Counted from the stretch's first letter, positions 1-8,652 are shown. The stretch: DNA of 23,281 nt from CAZPMO01 sp964587515 (GCA_964587515.1 CAZPMO010000065.1:1-23281); one strand, 5' to 3'. Numbers and translations are program-made. Notes: a model not told the origin generated them from the sequence alone.

Positions 1-32
1 GAAGAAGCAACGGCGCGGCGGCGCGGCGGGAA

Positions 33-485
33 TTAAGGAGCGCCCTCGGCCATCGTTTTGAGCTTTGCGACGAGTTCGCGGCCGGCGTCGCCGCCGTCGC
101 CCTTGATATTGCGATCGACAACGAATTCCAGCGCCGCGATATGGGCTTCGATAACCTGAAGGGTGGCCTCCGGGGCGTCGCCGCCGTCGCGCACGAAGTC
201 ACACAGCGAACCGCCGATCGATGTCATCAGATCGTAGCCGAAGGAGCCGCCCTGGCCCTTCACGTTATGGCAGACATCGAAGATCTCGCGGACCGCGGCG
301 GCGTTTTCCGGCATGCTCTCGCGAGAGCGCTCCAGCGCGCCGCGCGCCGTGGCCAGATCCTCGCGCACCCAGACCGTATAGTTCTCGGCCAGCGCGGCAA
401 CGGCGGCCTCGGCCTCGCGAACGGCATCCGGCAGATCGTCGTCGTCGATCTCCGAGCCGCCAAGCGATTGATTTGCTTCAGACAT
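33..485 (-). CDS. Single-domain HPt (histidine phosphotransfer) protein
   Basis: Predicted 150-residue cytoplasmic protein with no signal peptide or membrane segment. The motif CHNVKGQGGSFGY (residues 72-84) is the classic HPt phosphorylation site. His73 is the expected phospho-acceptor, followed by Lys76-Gly77 and a helical bundle. HPt proteins relay phosphate between hybrid kinases and response regulators. The N-terminal 20 residues are acidic and probably disordered. The gene lies 81 bp downstream of a LuxR-type response regulator on the same strand, so the two may be co-transcribed. That regulator lacks a phospho-acceptor Asp, so it is unlikely to be the phosphate partner. The ATG at 485 is chosen because it is the first start in frame; the ribosome site before it is weak. 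Confidence 0.85.
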   Translation of the reverse strand: MSEANQSLGGSEIDDDDLPDAVREAEAAVAALAENYTVWVREDLATARGALERSRESMPENAAAVREIFDVCHNVKGQGGSFGYDLMTSIGGSLCDFVRDGGDAPEATLQVIEAHIAALEFVVDRNIKGDGGDAGRELVAKLKTMAEGAP

Positions 486-566
486 CCGGTCCCCGGCATC
501 ACAGGTAATGCAACTTTATGTTTACAGTATCCGGCTTAAATTTCGTTTAATCGCCGATCGCAGGGA

Positions 567-1211
567 TCAGCGGCGCGACGTCGGAAAGCGCGGGACCAGG
601 CCGGAATCCATCGCCGCAAGCGCGGCCTCGGTGCGGTTGGATACGCCGAGGAATTTCAGAATCGCGTGAACGTGGAGCTTTACCGTGCCCTCGGTGACGC
701 CGAGTTCCTCCGAAATCTGCCGGTTGGACAGGCCGGTCGACAACAGGACCAGGACTTCCTGCTGGCGTCCGGTGAGGCCGGACGTTCCACCGGCGCGCGC
801 AAGGGGAGCGCCCTGCAATTCGAGAACGTCCGGCGGAATATAGGTCCCGCCGACCAGAATGAGTTGAATGGCGCGCAATATGATTTCCGGATCGGTATTG
901 CGGGGGATGCAGCCCCGCACGCCCTGCGCAAAGATGCTCATGAAATCTTGCTTGTTTTCCGTATCGCAAAGGACGACGAGTGGCGTATCGGGCCAGGATT
1001 CACGAATTTCCGAGATCGCGAGATCAGTCGCCACGCCCCGTAAGGGCGACGCCAGCAGAACCAGGTCCGGCGCGGGCTGATCGGCGAGAGACTGGCTCAG
1101 TTCCGACGCGTTCGACGCGAACTGAATCGCCGCTTCCCCATCGAGACGCCCGAGAAGCGCGCTCAGTGCGTCCCGCAACAAAGGCTGAGAATCGGCCAAA
1201 AGGATCTTCAC
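567..1211 (-). CDS. LuxR/NarL-family response regulator with degenerate receiver domain
   Basis: Predicted 214-residue transcription factor. Residues 1-120 have the receiver fold and residues 146-197 form a LuxR-type helix-turn-helix (LTGRQQEVLVLL, then NRQISEELGVTEGTVKLHV). The GTG at 1211 is chosen because it places the protein start at the receiver's first strand (KILLADSQ). An in-frame GTG at 1247 would add 12 unlikely Cys-rich residues. Key receiver residues are missing. Ala54 replaces the phospho-acceptor Asp (LVLLASPLRG), Cys82 replaces the conserved Ser/Thr, Arg104 replaces the conserved Lys, and only Asp7 remains of the usual acidic pair. DNA binding therefore looks intact, but phosphorylation control is probably lost or replaced. 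The HPt gene follows on the same strand. Confidence 0.87.
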   Translation of the reverse strand: MKILLADSQPLLRDALSALLGRLDGEAAIQFASNASELSQSLADQPAPDLVLLASPLRGVATDLAISEIRESWPDTPLVVLCDTENKQDFMSIFAQGVRGCIPRNTDPEIILRAIQLILVGGTYIPPDVLELQGAPLARAGGTSGLTGRQQEVLVLLSTGLSNRQISEELGVTEGTVKLHVHAILKFLGVSNRTEAALAAMDSGLVPRFPTSRR

Positions 1212-1533
1212 GGCGATTGCCCCGCTAAACGTTCGACAACAACACACAACAATAAGATTAATACGAAGCTTATTCGGGATATAAAAATGTAAACCAGGGA
1301 TATAATCAAATCAACCGATCGATATAGTTTTTATTCCCTATGTTGATATTACAAGAATTAACATATTAGCTGAATTTACGAGCAAATCCCCAGAGTTTAT
1401 TTGTCTAAAATCTCTTTTTTAATTCATTAACGATTTACTACTGAAATCAAATGCAGATTTTGAAGGCGCGAGACATCATCCGGGCCGGGGAAACCGGCGC
1501 GGGCAGACGGATCAGCGGCGGCGGGGCGCCCGG
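1212..1533. other. AT-rich intergenic region upstream of the LuxR-type regulator
   Basis: There is no convincing gene in these 322 bases. The part from about 1250 to 1450 is strikingly AT-rich compared with the rest of the window, as expected of a regulatory region for the regulator gene that reads leftward from 1211. A perfect 9-base direct repeat, GGGATATAA, occurs at 1276-1284 and 1297-1305, 21 bases apart. The right-hand part (about 1450-1533) is GC-rich and follows the end of the iron-sulfur gene. It contains a short inverted repeat (GCCGG/CCGGC at 1484-1498) but no T-run, so it is not a clear terminator. Confidence 0.5.
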
Positions 1534-3561
1534 TTATTCCTGATCTTCGTCGTCGCCGAACTTGCCGGCGAGGTAATCTTCGGTGGTGCGCGGCAAGCGC
1601 GGCGCGCCTTGGGCCATCGGCTGATCGCCCCCGAACTGCGCGACGACCCGACAGTTTTCGCACATTCGCAGCCGGTCGAGCCCGGCGGGATCATCGGCGA
1701 ACATGGGGTGATCGGCGAGTCGCGCGACGGTCCGCTCGATTGCCGATTTGGCGGCGAACGGCTCGCCGCACGAAATACAGAGGAACGGCTCTTCCTCTTT
1801 CAGCAGTTTTTCCTGGCCCGCCTCGGTGGTGAAGTTGAAACGGGGCTCCAGCGAAATCACGGATTCCGGGCAAATGTTCCGGCACAGCCCGCACTGGACG
1901 CAGGCCTGTTCGATGAACCGCAGCATCGGCGCGTCGGGATTGTCCTTCAACGCGCCGGTCGGGCAGCCGCCGACACAAGACATGCAAAGCGTGCAGCCGT
2001 CGGCCTTTACGGCGACGCCGCCGAAAGGCGCGCCCGGCGGCAAGGCCAGAATATCGGTTGGCGCCGGCGCGTAACGGTGAATATGTTCGAGCGCCATCGC
2101 GGCCAGCGTGCGCTTGCCGCCCATGGGCAGGAATTCCGCGGGCGGCATCCGGTTCGCGGGCGTAGCGATCCCGTACAGATAGTCGGCGAGCCCGTCGGGG
2201 TCGGTCTCATCGACCAATCGGATGCGCTCGCCGTCATATCCCAATCCGACGAGCGCCGCTTCGACCAAACCGGCCTGGTCGCGCAGCCCGTCGAGTTCGT
2301 CGCGGCGCGACGGCGGCGCGAGAACGACGACGGCGTCGGCGCCATAGGCGATCGCGGCCGCCAGCACGTTGAAGCCGATCTGGGTAACCTCGTTGACGGC
2401 GAACGGCAGGACGCGGGCCGGCAGGCCACGCCCGTGGCGCGCCATGGCCGCAACCATCTCCGCGCCATGGCTGTCGTCGTGGACCAGCAGCACCGCATCG
2501 CCACCGCCGGCCCGGCGATAGGCGTCCAAAAGTGTGCGAAGCCGCCGGGTGAGCACGTCCTCGCCCGGCATGACGTAGCGCGCGGCGCCGGTGGGACAGA
2601 CGCTGGCGCAGCCGCCGCAACCGGCGCAGGCATGGTGGTCGAACGCGACGATATCGCCGGCCGGGGATATCGCGGAGGCGGGGCAGGCATCGATGCAGCG
2701 GGCGCAGCCGGTGATCGCACTGCGCGAATGGGCGCAGATATTGGGGTCGTAGTCGACATAGATGGGCTTTTCGAATTCGCCCACCAGATCGGCGGCGTCG
2801 AACAGCGTCTTTTGCACCAGGGCCGGGCTTGCGGGATCGGCCCGCAGATAGCCGTCGCGTTTTTCGGGCGCCGACATCAGCGCCGCCGCGCCGGTCAGAT
2901 CGATGACCATATCGAAATCGAGGGATACCCCATCGCGGCCTTCCTCGAACGCGAGCGCCGCGCGCGAGGCGGGCCGCGCCCGCGCGAACCCGTCGATCGC
3001 GACCTCGAAGGCGCCGAGATGACCGGCGAGGCGGGTGATCGTTCCCGCGTATATGGGGAAAACCGTCGACGCCACGGGCGCTATTACGGCGTCACCGGTC
3101 AGCATCACGGTTACATCGAGACGCCCGGCAAGCTGGGCGGCGGCATCCAGCGCCGCCTCATCGACGCCATAGATCAATGCCCGCCCACTTGAAACCAGCG
3201 TCATGCCGCGCGGCGGTGTTGCGGCGACCCCGGCCTCGGCGATCAGGGCCGCGATCTTGGGCGTCGCCGCCGCGCTTTCATCGGACCAGCCGGCGCGTTC
3301 GCGAATATTGACGTAAGAAACGGTCGCGGCGTCGTCCCCCAAATCCTCCAGCGTTTCTTCGAACAGCGGCGCTTCCTGGGTGCAGCACACCAGCAGCGCG
3401 CCGCCGGCCGCCGCGGCCGTCCGAAAGGTCCCGATCTCGGCGCGGCAGAGTTGGTGATGGACCTGGATTTCCCGGTCGCATGCCCGCGACAGCGGGACGC
3501 CGTCGAGCGCCATGCTGCCCTCGCAGTTACAAACCAGCAGTTTCGGATCTTTATCCGGCAT
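1534..3561 (-). CDS. Multi-cluster 4Fe-4S protein with HdrA-like N-terminus, FDH-associated
   Basis: Predicted 675-residue cytoplasmic iron-sulfur protein. The N-terminus carries VCNCEGS (Cys11, Cys13), further Cys at 28, 39, 59 and 60, and VSYVNIRERAGWS. This pattern resembles the N-terminal domain of heterodisulfide reductase HdrA. Four [4Fe-4S] motifs follow: Cys276 with Cys286/289/293, Cys312/315/318/322, Cys523/526/529/533 and Cys554/557/560/564. Two CxxC pairs (595/598 and 634/637) near the C-terminus could bind zinc or another centre. The 200 residues between cluster pairs look like an HdrD/MvhD-style Rossmann-type spacer, but I cannot assign it. The gene is divergent from the DUF3305/DUF3306 genes, a layout known beside alphaproteobacterial FDH operons. 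The role is inferred to be electron transfer or cofactor delivery for FDH. A GGGAGG ribosome site precedes the ATG at 3561. Confidence 0.87.
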   Translation of the reverse strand: MPDKDPKLLVCNCEGSMALDGVPLSRACDREIQVHHQLCRAEIGTFRTAAAAGGALLVCCTQEAPLFEETLEDLGDDAATVSYVNIRERAGWSDESAAATPKIAALIAEAGVAATPPRGMTLVSSGRALIYGVDEAALDAAAQLAGRLDVTVMLTGDAVIAPVASTVFPIYAGTITRLAGHLGAFEVAIDGFARARPASRAALAFEEGRDGVSLDFDMVIDLTGAAALMSAPEKRDGYLRADPASPALVQKTLFDAADLVGEFEKPIYVDYDPNICAHSRSAITGCARCIDACPASAISPAGDIVAFDHHACAGCGGCASVCPTGAARYVMPGEDVLTRRLRTLLDAYRRAGGGDAVLLVHDDSHGAEMVAAMARHGRGLPARVLPFAVNEVTQIGFNVLAAAIAYGADAVVVLAPPSRRDELDGLRDQAGLVEAALVGLGYDGERIRLVDETDPDGLADYLYGIATPANRMPPAEFLPMGGKRTLAAMALEHIHRYAPAPTDILALPPGAPFGGVAVKADGCTLCMSCVGGCPTGALKDNPDAPMLRFIEQACVQCGLCRNICPESVISLEPRFNFTTEAGQEKLLKEEEPFLCISCGEPFAAKSAIERTVARLADHPMFADDPAGLDRLRMCENCRVVAQFGGDQPMAQGAPRLPRTTEDYLAGKFGDDEDQE

Positions 3562-3661
3562 GCGGCCGCGACCTCCCTTGGTTCATCGCGGCGTATTCGC
3601 CGTCGACCCCTTGATAATAGGTTGGTCCCGGGGCCCAATCCACACCCAACACATCACAACT

Positions 3662-3690
3662 TTATCAAGCGCCATGATGCGTCCTATACT
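3662..3690 (+). promoter_or_regulatory. Possible sigma-70-like promoter for the DUF3305/DUF3306 genes
   Basis: In the 168-base divergent gap between the iron-sulfur gene and DUF3305, TTATCA (3662-3667) and TATACT (3685-3690) are spaced by 17 bases. The -10 element is good and the -35 element is weak. An imperfect palindrome, TTGGTCCCGGGGCCCAA at 3622-3638, lies just to the left and could be an operator acting on both divergent genes. No clear promoter for the leftward gene was found. Confidence 0.35.
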
Positions 3691-3729
3691 CTGGTTTGAA
3701 CAACCGGGCACAACCGGGAAGGCGAGGCG

Positions 3730-4230
3730 ATGGAGTCCAACAGCCAGACGATGCCGCTGGGCGTGGTGCTTGAGCGGCGCGAGATCGACAACCCATGGGA
3801 ATCGGTCGCGTGGAGGGCCGTCGCCGTGATCCCCGCCGCCCCGGAAACCGAATCTTGGCGGGTCATCGACCAGGGTCCGGGCTGGGTCCACTACCACGCG
3901 TCGACGCTGCCGCTCGAAATCCATCGCAGGGAGACCGAGGGATACAAATACAATCTGGGCGACGATCCGCCGGCGGTATACCTGATCCTGCGCTACGACG
4001 ACGAGACCGAACACGGCATCGAGCCGTTCATGGCGACGGTCTGTCCGTTCGAGGCGCAAGCCTATCTCGACGGCGACGAGGATCTGGTCGAACCGGTGCC
4101 GATGCCCGATCTGGTGGAGGCATGGGTCGGCGAATTCGTCGAACGCCATCACGTGGACGAGCCGGTCTATAAACGCAAGCGCAAGCCCCACGATCCGCGC
4201 AAGGGCGGCGCGCCAGGGGGGAACCCGTGA
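3730..4230 (+). CDS. DUF3305 family protein, FDH-associated
   Basis: Predicted 166-residue soluble protein with no signal peptide. It shows the features I recognise for DUF3305: LGVVLERREIDNPWES near the start, ETEGYKYNLGDDPPAVYLIL in the middle, PFEAQAYLD, and a basic tail VYKRKRKPHDPRK after the HHVDEP segment. The family is found almost only beside formate dehydrogenase genes. Its biochemical role is unknown, and a part in FDH maturation is inferred from context alone. The ATG has a good ribosome site (GGGAAGGCGAGG). The stop overlaps the GTG start of the next gene by 4 bases (GTGA), which implies translational coupling. Confidence 0.85.
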   Translation: MESNSQTMPLGVVLERREIDNPWESVAWRAVAVIPAAPETESWRVIDQGPGWVHYHASTLPLEIHRRETEGYKYNLGDDPPAVYLILRYDDETEHGIEPFMATVCPFEAQAYLDGDEDLVEPVPMPDLVEAWVGEFVERHHVDEPVYKRKRKPHDPRKGGAPGGNP

Positions 4231-4730
4231 GCCGGCCGGATGAACCATTCGTTGCGCGCTGGTCGCGGCGCAAACTCGCCGACGACGCGCCCGACGCCGC
4301 CGAATCCGTCCCCGAGACGGCGGACGCCGAAGAGACGCCGGCCGCGCCGCCGCCCGACCTTCCCGATATCGAGACTCTCGACAAGGATTCGGATTACACC
4401 GCCTTCATGCGCGATGGCGTGCCGGAAGAGTTGAAAAAGCTGGCGCTGCGCGCGTTATGGCGTTCCGATCCGGTGCTGGCCAATCTCGACGGGCTGAACG
4501 ACTATGACGAGGATTACGGGTCGATCCTGGAAACCGGCGCGGCGTTCATGCGCAAGCTGGCGAGCGAGCAGCAGGACGAAAAGGCGGAAGAGGGCGATTC
4601 CATCGGTATGGCCCAAGACGATGGCGAGGTTGATGGTGAGGCCGATGGCGAAAAAGCAAAAGAAGAGAGCGTCGCCGAACCGGAATTGGATGACGCGACA
4701 GACGATAACGAGCCACCCGAATCTGCCTGA
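4227..4730 (+). CDS. DUF3306 family protein, FDH-associated
   Basis: Predicted 167-residue soluble protein. The N-terminal RWSRRK (about residues 11-16), SDYTAFMRDGVPEELKKLAL in the centre and LNDYDEDYGS match the DUF3306 pattern. The regions at residues 20-50 and 115-167 are Ala/Pro/Glu/Asp-rich and probably disordered. The start is GTG at 4227, supported by a G-rich ribosome site and by the coupled GTGA overlap with DUF3305. Like DUF3305, the family is known as an FDH neighbour without a proven function. The acidic tail might engage a basic partner such as the DUF3305 C-terminus, which is speculation. Confidence 0.82.
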   Translation: MSRPDEPFVARWSRRKLADDAPDAAESVPETADAEETPAAPPPDLPDIETLDKDSDYTAFMRDGVPEELKKLALRALWRSDPVLANLDGLNDYDEDYGSILETGAAFMRKLASEQQDEKAEEGDSIGMAQDDGEVDGEADGEKAKEESVAEPELDDATDDNEPPESA

Positions 4731-4827
4731 CATCCGTATAACGAATTATCTATTTTGACTATATTGTGAGTTGATTCCCACTCACGGCTGCGCCAAACTC
4801 CCAACTAATAAAAAATATCATACCAGG

Positions 4828-5460
4828 ATGGGGCGCTTGGTACAGGGGATTACATCAGAACTCGAAGCGGACGCTGGCGCGATTGCCGGAGAAGACGAGC
4901 TGCGCGCCGACGTCTATGCCCTGTTAGCGACGCTTCTGCGTTCCCCGGCGGATCGCGCCACACTCGATAATCTGGCCGGACTGCATGGCGACGACGGCGA
5001 ACTGGGCGCTGCGATCACGGCGCTTGCCGGCGCGGCGGGCGCGGCCTCGGTCGAGGCGGTCGAAGACGAATACCACAATCTGTTCATCGGCATCGGCGCG
5101 TCCGAACTCAAGCCCTACGGCTCCTATTACCTGACAGGCTTCGTCTACGAAAAGCCGCTGGCCGATTTGCGCGCGGAGATGACGGAACTCGGCATCGAGC
5201 GCGCCGACGGAACGTCGGAGCCCGAGGACCATATCGCTTCGCTGTGCGAGATCATGTGCGGCCTGATCATGGGCGCGTTCGGCGCGCCCGCCGAGCTGCC
5301 GCGCCAGCACGCCTTTTTCGACCGTCACATCGCGCCTTGGGCGGAGCGTTTCTTCGAGAATCTCGAAGCCGCCGAAAGCGCAGATTTATACAAAACCATC
5401 GGCGCCATCGGGCGATTGTTCATGCGTATCGAGACGCAATCGTTCGAGATGGCGGCGTAG
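4828..5460 (+). CDS. TorD/DmsD-family molybdoenzyme chaperone
   Basis: Predicted 210-residue all-helical cytoplasmic protein. TorD-family proteins bind the Tat signal or apo-form of molybdenum enzymes and hold them back until the cofactor is inserted. The family signature is seen as EDEYHNLFIGIG followed by LKPYGSYYLTGFVYEKPLAD, with a second helical half carrying DHIASLCEIMCGLI and AFFDRHIAPWAERFFENLE. The likely client is the FdhA encoded 300 bases downstream, which has a Tat signal. The start is uncertain. ATG at 4828 is taken, though its ribosome site is poor, and a TTG at 4771 would add 19 residues. The gap before the gene (4731-4827) is AT-rich and contains a 6-base inverted repeat, GTGAGT/ACTCAC (4766-4785). 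Confidence 0.85.
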   Translation: MGRLVQGITSELEADAGAIAGEDELRADVYALLATLLRSPADRATLDNLAGLHGDDGELGAAITALAGAAGAASVEAVEDEYHNLFIGIGASELKPYGSYYLTGFVYEKPLADLRAEMTELGIERADGTSEPEDHIASLCEIMCGLIMGAFGAPAELPRQHAFFDRHIAPWAERFFENLEAAESADLYKTIGAIGRLFMRIETQSFEMAA

Positions 5461-5501
5461 CAACAGACGAGTGAACGCGTAATTCGACAGGAGAGCACGT
5501 C

Positions 5502-5711
5502 ATGAGTGAAGACAAAGCATTGAAGTCGCCGGAACGCCGGTCGTTCTTCAAGAAGGCCGGGATCGGCATCGGCGTAGCCGGTGTCGCCGCCGTGGGTCTT
5601 TCGGGAAAATCGGCCGACGCGACACCGGCCGGGGCGGACAAGGACCGCAAGGCGGCGGCCTACCGCGAAACCGACCACGTGAAGCAGGCATACAAGACCG
5701 CCCGTTTTTAG
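5502..5711 (+). CDS. Small Tat-signal protein of the formate dehydrogenase region (TIGR02811-like)
   Basis: Predicted 69-residue protein made mostly of a twin-arginine signal: ERRSFFKKAGIG (Arg12-Arg13), a hydrophobic stretch to about residue 33, and a short charged tail ending HVKQAYKTARF. It fits the small family described as a Tat target of the formate dehydrogenase region, found directly upstream of fdhA in many proteobacteria. Its role is unproven. It may stay as a small membrane-anchored or periplasmic FDH partner. A ribosome site (CAGGAGAG) precedes the ATG. The gene lies 41 bases after the TorD-like gene and 49 bases before fdhA, so it is very likely in the same operon. Confidence 0.85.
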   Translation: MSEDKALKSPERRSFFKKAGIGIGVAGVAAVGLSGKSADATPAGADKDRKAAAYRETDHVKQAYKTARF

Positions 5712-5760
5712 ATCGGACCGGTTTCCAACGTTACGCCAAGGGATTGGACAGGAGAGGACA

Positions 5761-8640
5761 ATGCTCAGGAAAAGGACCAACGGGATCGCCAAGAGCCCCC
5801 GTTTGTCGACAGCACTCGCGGGACCGTCGACGGACAAAACGCTGGATCGGCGTGGGTTCCTGAAGGCTTCCGGGCTTGCCGCCGGCGGGATAGCCGCGGC
5901 TTCGGCGCTCGAATTCGGCATGGTGAAGAAGGCCAGCGCGCAGGCCCAGGCCGGCGCCGCCAAGGAGATCAAGAAAGTGACCTCCGTTTGCACCCATTGT
6001 TCGGTGGGCTGCGCCATCACCGCCGAGGTTCAGGGCGGCGTCTGGGTCGGCCAGGAGCCGAGCTTCGACAGCCCGTTCAATCTCGGGGCCCACTGCGCCA
6101 AGGGTGCCAGCGTGCGCGAGTTCTCGCACTCAGAACGCCGCCTGCGCTATCCGGTGAAGCTGGAAGGCGGCAAGTGGAAGCGGATGTCCTGGGATACGGC
6201 GGTCAACGAGATCGGCGACAAGATGCTCGATATCCGGAAGAAATCGGGTCCGGATTCGGTCTACTGGCTGGGTTCGGCCAAGGTCAACAACGAGCAGGCC
6301 TATCTGTTCCGCAAGTTCGCGGCCTTCTGGGGCACCAACAACACCGATCACCAGGCGCGCATCTGCCATTCGACCACGGTCGCGGGCGTTGCCAACACCT
6401 GGGGCTACGGCGCGATGACCAACAGCTTCAACGACATCCAGAAGTCGCGCGCGATGATCCTGATCGGGTCCAACCCGGCGGAAGCGCATCCGGTTTCGCT
6501 GCTGCATATTCTCAAGGCCAAGGAGCAGAACAACGCGCCCTTGATCGTCTGCGATCCGCGCTTCACGCGGACCGCGGCGCACGCCGACGAGTATGTGCGG
6601 TTCCGGCCCGGCTCCGACGTGGCGCTGGTCTGGGGCATCCTGTGGCACGTGTTCCAGAACGGCTGGGAGGACAAGGAGTTCATCCGCCAGCGCGTTTACG
6701 GCATGGAGGAAGTCAAGGCCGAGGTTGCGAAGTGGGACCCGAAGGAGACGGAACGCGTCACCGGCGTGCCGGGCTCGCAGCTCCGCCGCGTCGCGCGCAC
6801 CCTGGCCAACAACCGGCCGGGCACCATCGTGTGGTGCATGGGCGGCACCCAGCACACCACCGGCAGCAGCAACACCCGGGCCTACTGCGTTCTGCAGCTC
6901 GCGCTCGGCAATGCGGCGACGTCGGGCGGCGGCACCAACATCTTCCGCGGCCACGACAACGTCCAGGGCGCCACCGACATGTGCGTCCTGTCGCACAGCC
7001 TGCCGGGCTATTACGGGCTTAAGACCGGCTCGTGGAAGCATTGGTGTCGCGTGTGGGACGTCGATTACAACTACGTCAAGGGCCGCTTCGCTTCCAAGAA
7101 AATGATGGAATCGAAGGGCATCGTGGTGTCGCGCTGGTTCGACGGCGTGCTCGAGGACAAGAAGAACATCGATCAGGCCGACAATGTCCGGGCGATGGTG
7201 TTCTGGGGCCACGCGCCCAACTCGCAAAGCCGCCTGCCCGACATGAAGAAGGCGATGGAGAAGCTCGATCTGCTGGTCGTGATCGATCCCTACCCGACCC
7301 TGTCGGCGGTGATGCACGACCGGAAGGACGGCGTCTACCTGCTGCCGGCGGCGACCCAGTTCGAAACATACGGCTCGGTCACCGCATCCAACCGCTCGCT
7401 GCAATGGCGGGAAAAGGTGGTGGAGCCGGTTTTCGAATCGCTGCCCGATCACACCATCATGGCCAAGTTCGCGAAGAAACTCGGCTTCGCCAAGGAGTTC
7501 CTCAAGAACATCAAGCTCAACGGCGACGAGCCTCTGATCGAGGACATCACCCGCGAGTTCAACAAGGGCATGTGGACCATCGGCTATACCGGCCAGTCGC
7601 CGGAACGGCTGCGCGCCCACATGGCCAACATGGCCACCTTCGACAAGACCACGTTGCAGGCGGTCGGCGGACCTCTCGACGGCGAGTATTACGGTCTGCC
7701 GTGGCCGGCGTGGGGAACGGCCGAGATGAAACATCCCGGCACCCCGATCCTCTACGACACTTCCAAGCCGGTGGCCCAGGGCGGGCTCTGCTTCCGCGCC
7801 CGGTATGGCGTGGTGCGCAACGGGGTGAACATGCTGGCCGAGGGCTCCTATCCGGTGGGATCGGAGATCAAGGACGGATACCCTGAGTTCACCATGGCCA
7901 TGCTCAAGAAGCTCGGCTGGGACAAGGACCTCACCGCCAAGGAGCGGGCGGCCATCGCGAAGGTCGCCGGCGACAAGACCAACTGGAAGACCGACCTTTC
8001 CGGCGGTATCCAGCGGGTCGCCATCAAGCATGGCTGCGCCCCGTTCGGCAACGCCAAGGCGCGGGCGCTGGTGTGGAACTTCCCCGACAAGGTGCCGCTG
8101 CACCGCGAGCCGCTCTATACGCCGCGGCGGGATCTGGTGGCCGATTATCCGACCTATGCGGACACCAAGAACTATCGTCTGCCGACGCTTTATAAATCGA
8201 TCCAGGACAAGGACGTCTCCAAGGAGTTCCCGATCATTGTCACCTCGGGACGCCTGGTCGAATATATGGGCGGCGGCGACGAGACCCGCTCGAACCCGTG
8301 GCTCGCCGAGCTCCAGCAGGAGATGTTCTGCGAGATCAACGCGTTCGACGCCAATAACGCGGGCATCCGCAACGGCCGCGACATGTGGCTGGAAAGCCCG
8401 GAAGGCGCCCGGTTGAAAATCAAGGCCATGGTCACCGACCGGGTCGGCCGCGGCGTGGTGTTCATGCCGATGCATTTCGGCGGCCAGTGGGAGGGCGAGG
8501 GCCGGCGTCACAAATACCCGAAGGGGGCCGATCCCTATGTGTTGGGAGAGTCAGCCAATGCGGCGCTGACCTATGGCTATGACATCGTGACGCAAATGCA
8601 GGAGACCAAGGTCTCGCTGTGCCGCGTCAAGCCGGCGTAA
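5761..8640 (+). CDS. fdhA: Formate dehydrogenase catalytic (alpha) subunit, cysteine type
   Basis: Predicted 959-residue molybdopterin oxidoreductase. It oxidises formate to CO2 at a Mo- or W-bis(guanine dinucleotide) centre. A Tat signal is seen at Arg30-Arg31 (DRRGFLKASG), so it acts in the periplasm. Cys77, Cys80, Cys84 and Cys112 bind one [4Fe-4S] cluster. Cys202-His203 (ARICHSTTVAG) is the active-site pair, where related enzymes often have selenocysteine. Residues about 822-945 form the dinucleotide-binding C-terminal domain (IVTSGRLVEYMGGGDETRS). Length and order are normal for the membrane-bound FDH-N/FDH-O class, and the gene is complete. GGAGAGG precedes the ATG. The next gene, fdhB, starts 12 bases after the stop. 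No fdhD or fdhE lies in the window. Confidence 0.95.
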   Translation: MLRKRTNGIAKSPRLSTALAGPSTDKTLDRRGFLKASGLAAGGIAAASALEFGMVKKASAQAQAGAAKEIKKVTSVCTHCSVGCAITAEVQGGVWVGQEPSFDSPFNLGAHCAKGASVREFSHSERRLRYPVKLEGGKWKRMSWDTAVNEIGDKMLDIRKKSGPDSVYWLGSAKVNNEQAYLFRKFAAFWGTNNTDHQARICHSTTVAGVANTWGYGAMTNSFNDIQKSRAMILIGSNPAEAHPVSLLHILKAKEQNNAPLIVCDPRFTRTAAHADEYVRFRPGSDVALVWGILWHVFQNGWEDKEFIRQRVYGMEEVKAEVAKWDPKETERVTGVPGSQLRRVARTLANNRPGTIVWCMGGTQHTTGSSNTRAYCVLQLALGNAATSGGGTNIFRGHDNVQGATDMCVLSHSLPGYYGLKTGSWKHWCRVWDVDYNYVKGRFASKKMMESKGIVVSRWFDGVLEDKKNIDQADNVRAMVFWGHAPNSQSRLPDMKKAMEKLDLLVVIDPYPTLSAVMHDRKDGVYLLPAATQFETYGSVTASNRSLQWREKVVEPVFESLPDHTIMAKFAKKLGFAKEFLKNIKLNGDEPLIEDITREFNKGMWTIGYTGQSPERLRAHMANMATFDKTTLQAVGGPLDGEYYGLPWPAWGTAEMKHPGTPILYDTSKPVAQGGLCFRARYGVVRNGVNMLAEGSYPVGSEIKDGYPEFTMAMLKKLGWDKDLTAKERAAIAKVAGDKTNWKTDLSGGIQRVAIKHGCAPFGNAKARALVWNFPDKVPLHREPLYTPRRDLVADYPTYADTKNYRLPTLYKSIQDKDVSKEFPIIVTSGRLVEYMGGGDETRSNPWLAELQQEMFCEINAFDANNAGIRNGRDMWLESPEGARLKIKAMVTDRVGRGVVFMPMHFGGQWEGEGRRHKYPKGADPYVLGESANAALTYGYDIVTQMQETKVSLCRVKPA

Positions 8641-8652
8641 GGAGGCAAAACA

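Noticed and set aside
1609..3192. Long plus-strand open frame (527 codons) opposite the iron-sulfur gene
   Set aside because: It has Arg/Gly/His-rich composition and no domain, and it overlaps a gene with four clear [4Fe-4S] motifs.
6364..6366. Possible selenocysteine in formate dehydrogenase
   Set aside because: The active-site codon is TGC (Cys202), not TGA, and the frame has no internal stop, so this is the cysteine form.
6130..8511. Long open frame (793 codons) on the minus strand opposite fdhA
   Set aside because: fdhA has clear motifs along its whole length. The antisense frame is a by-product of high GC and gives a composition with no recognisable domain.
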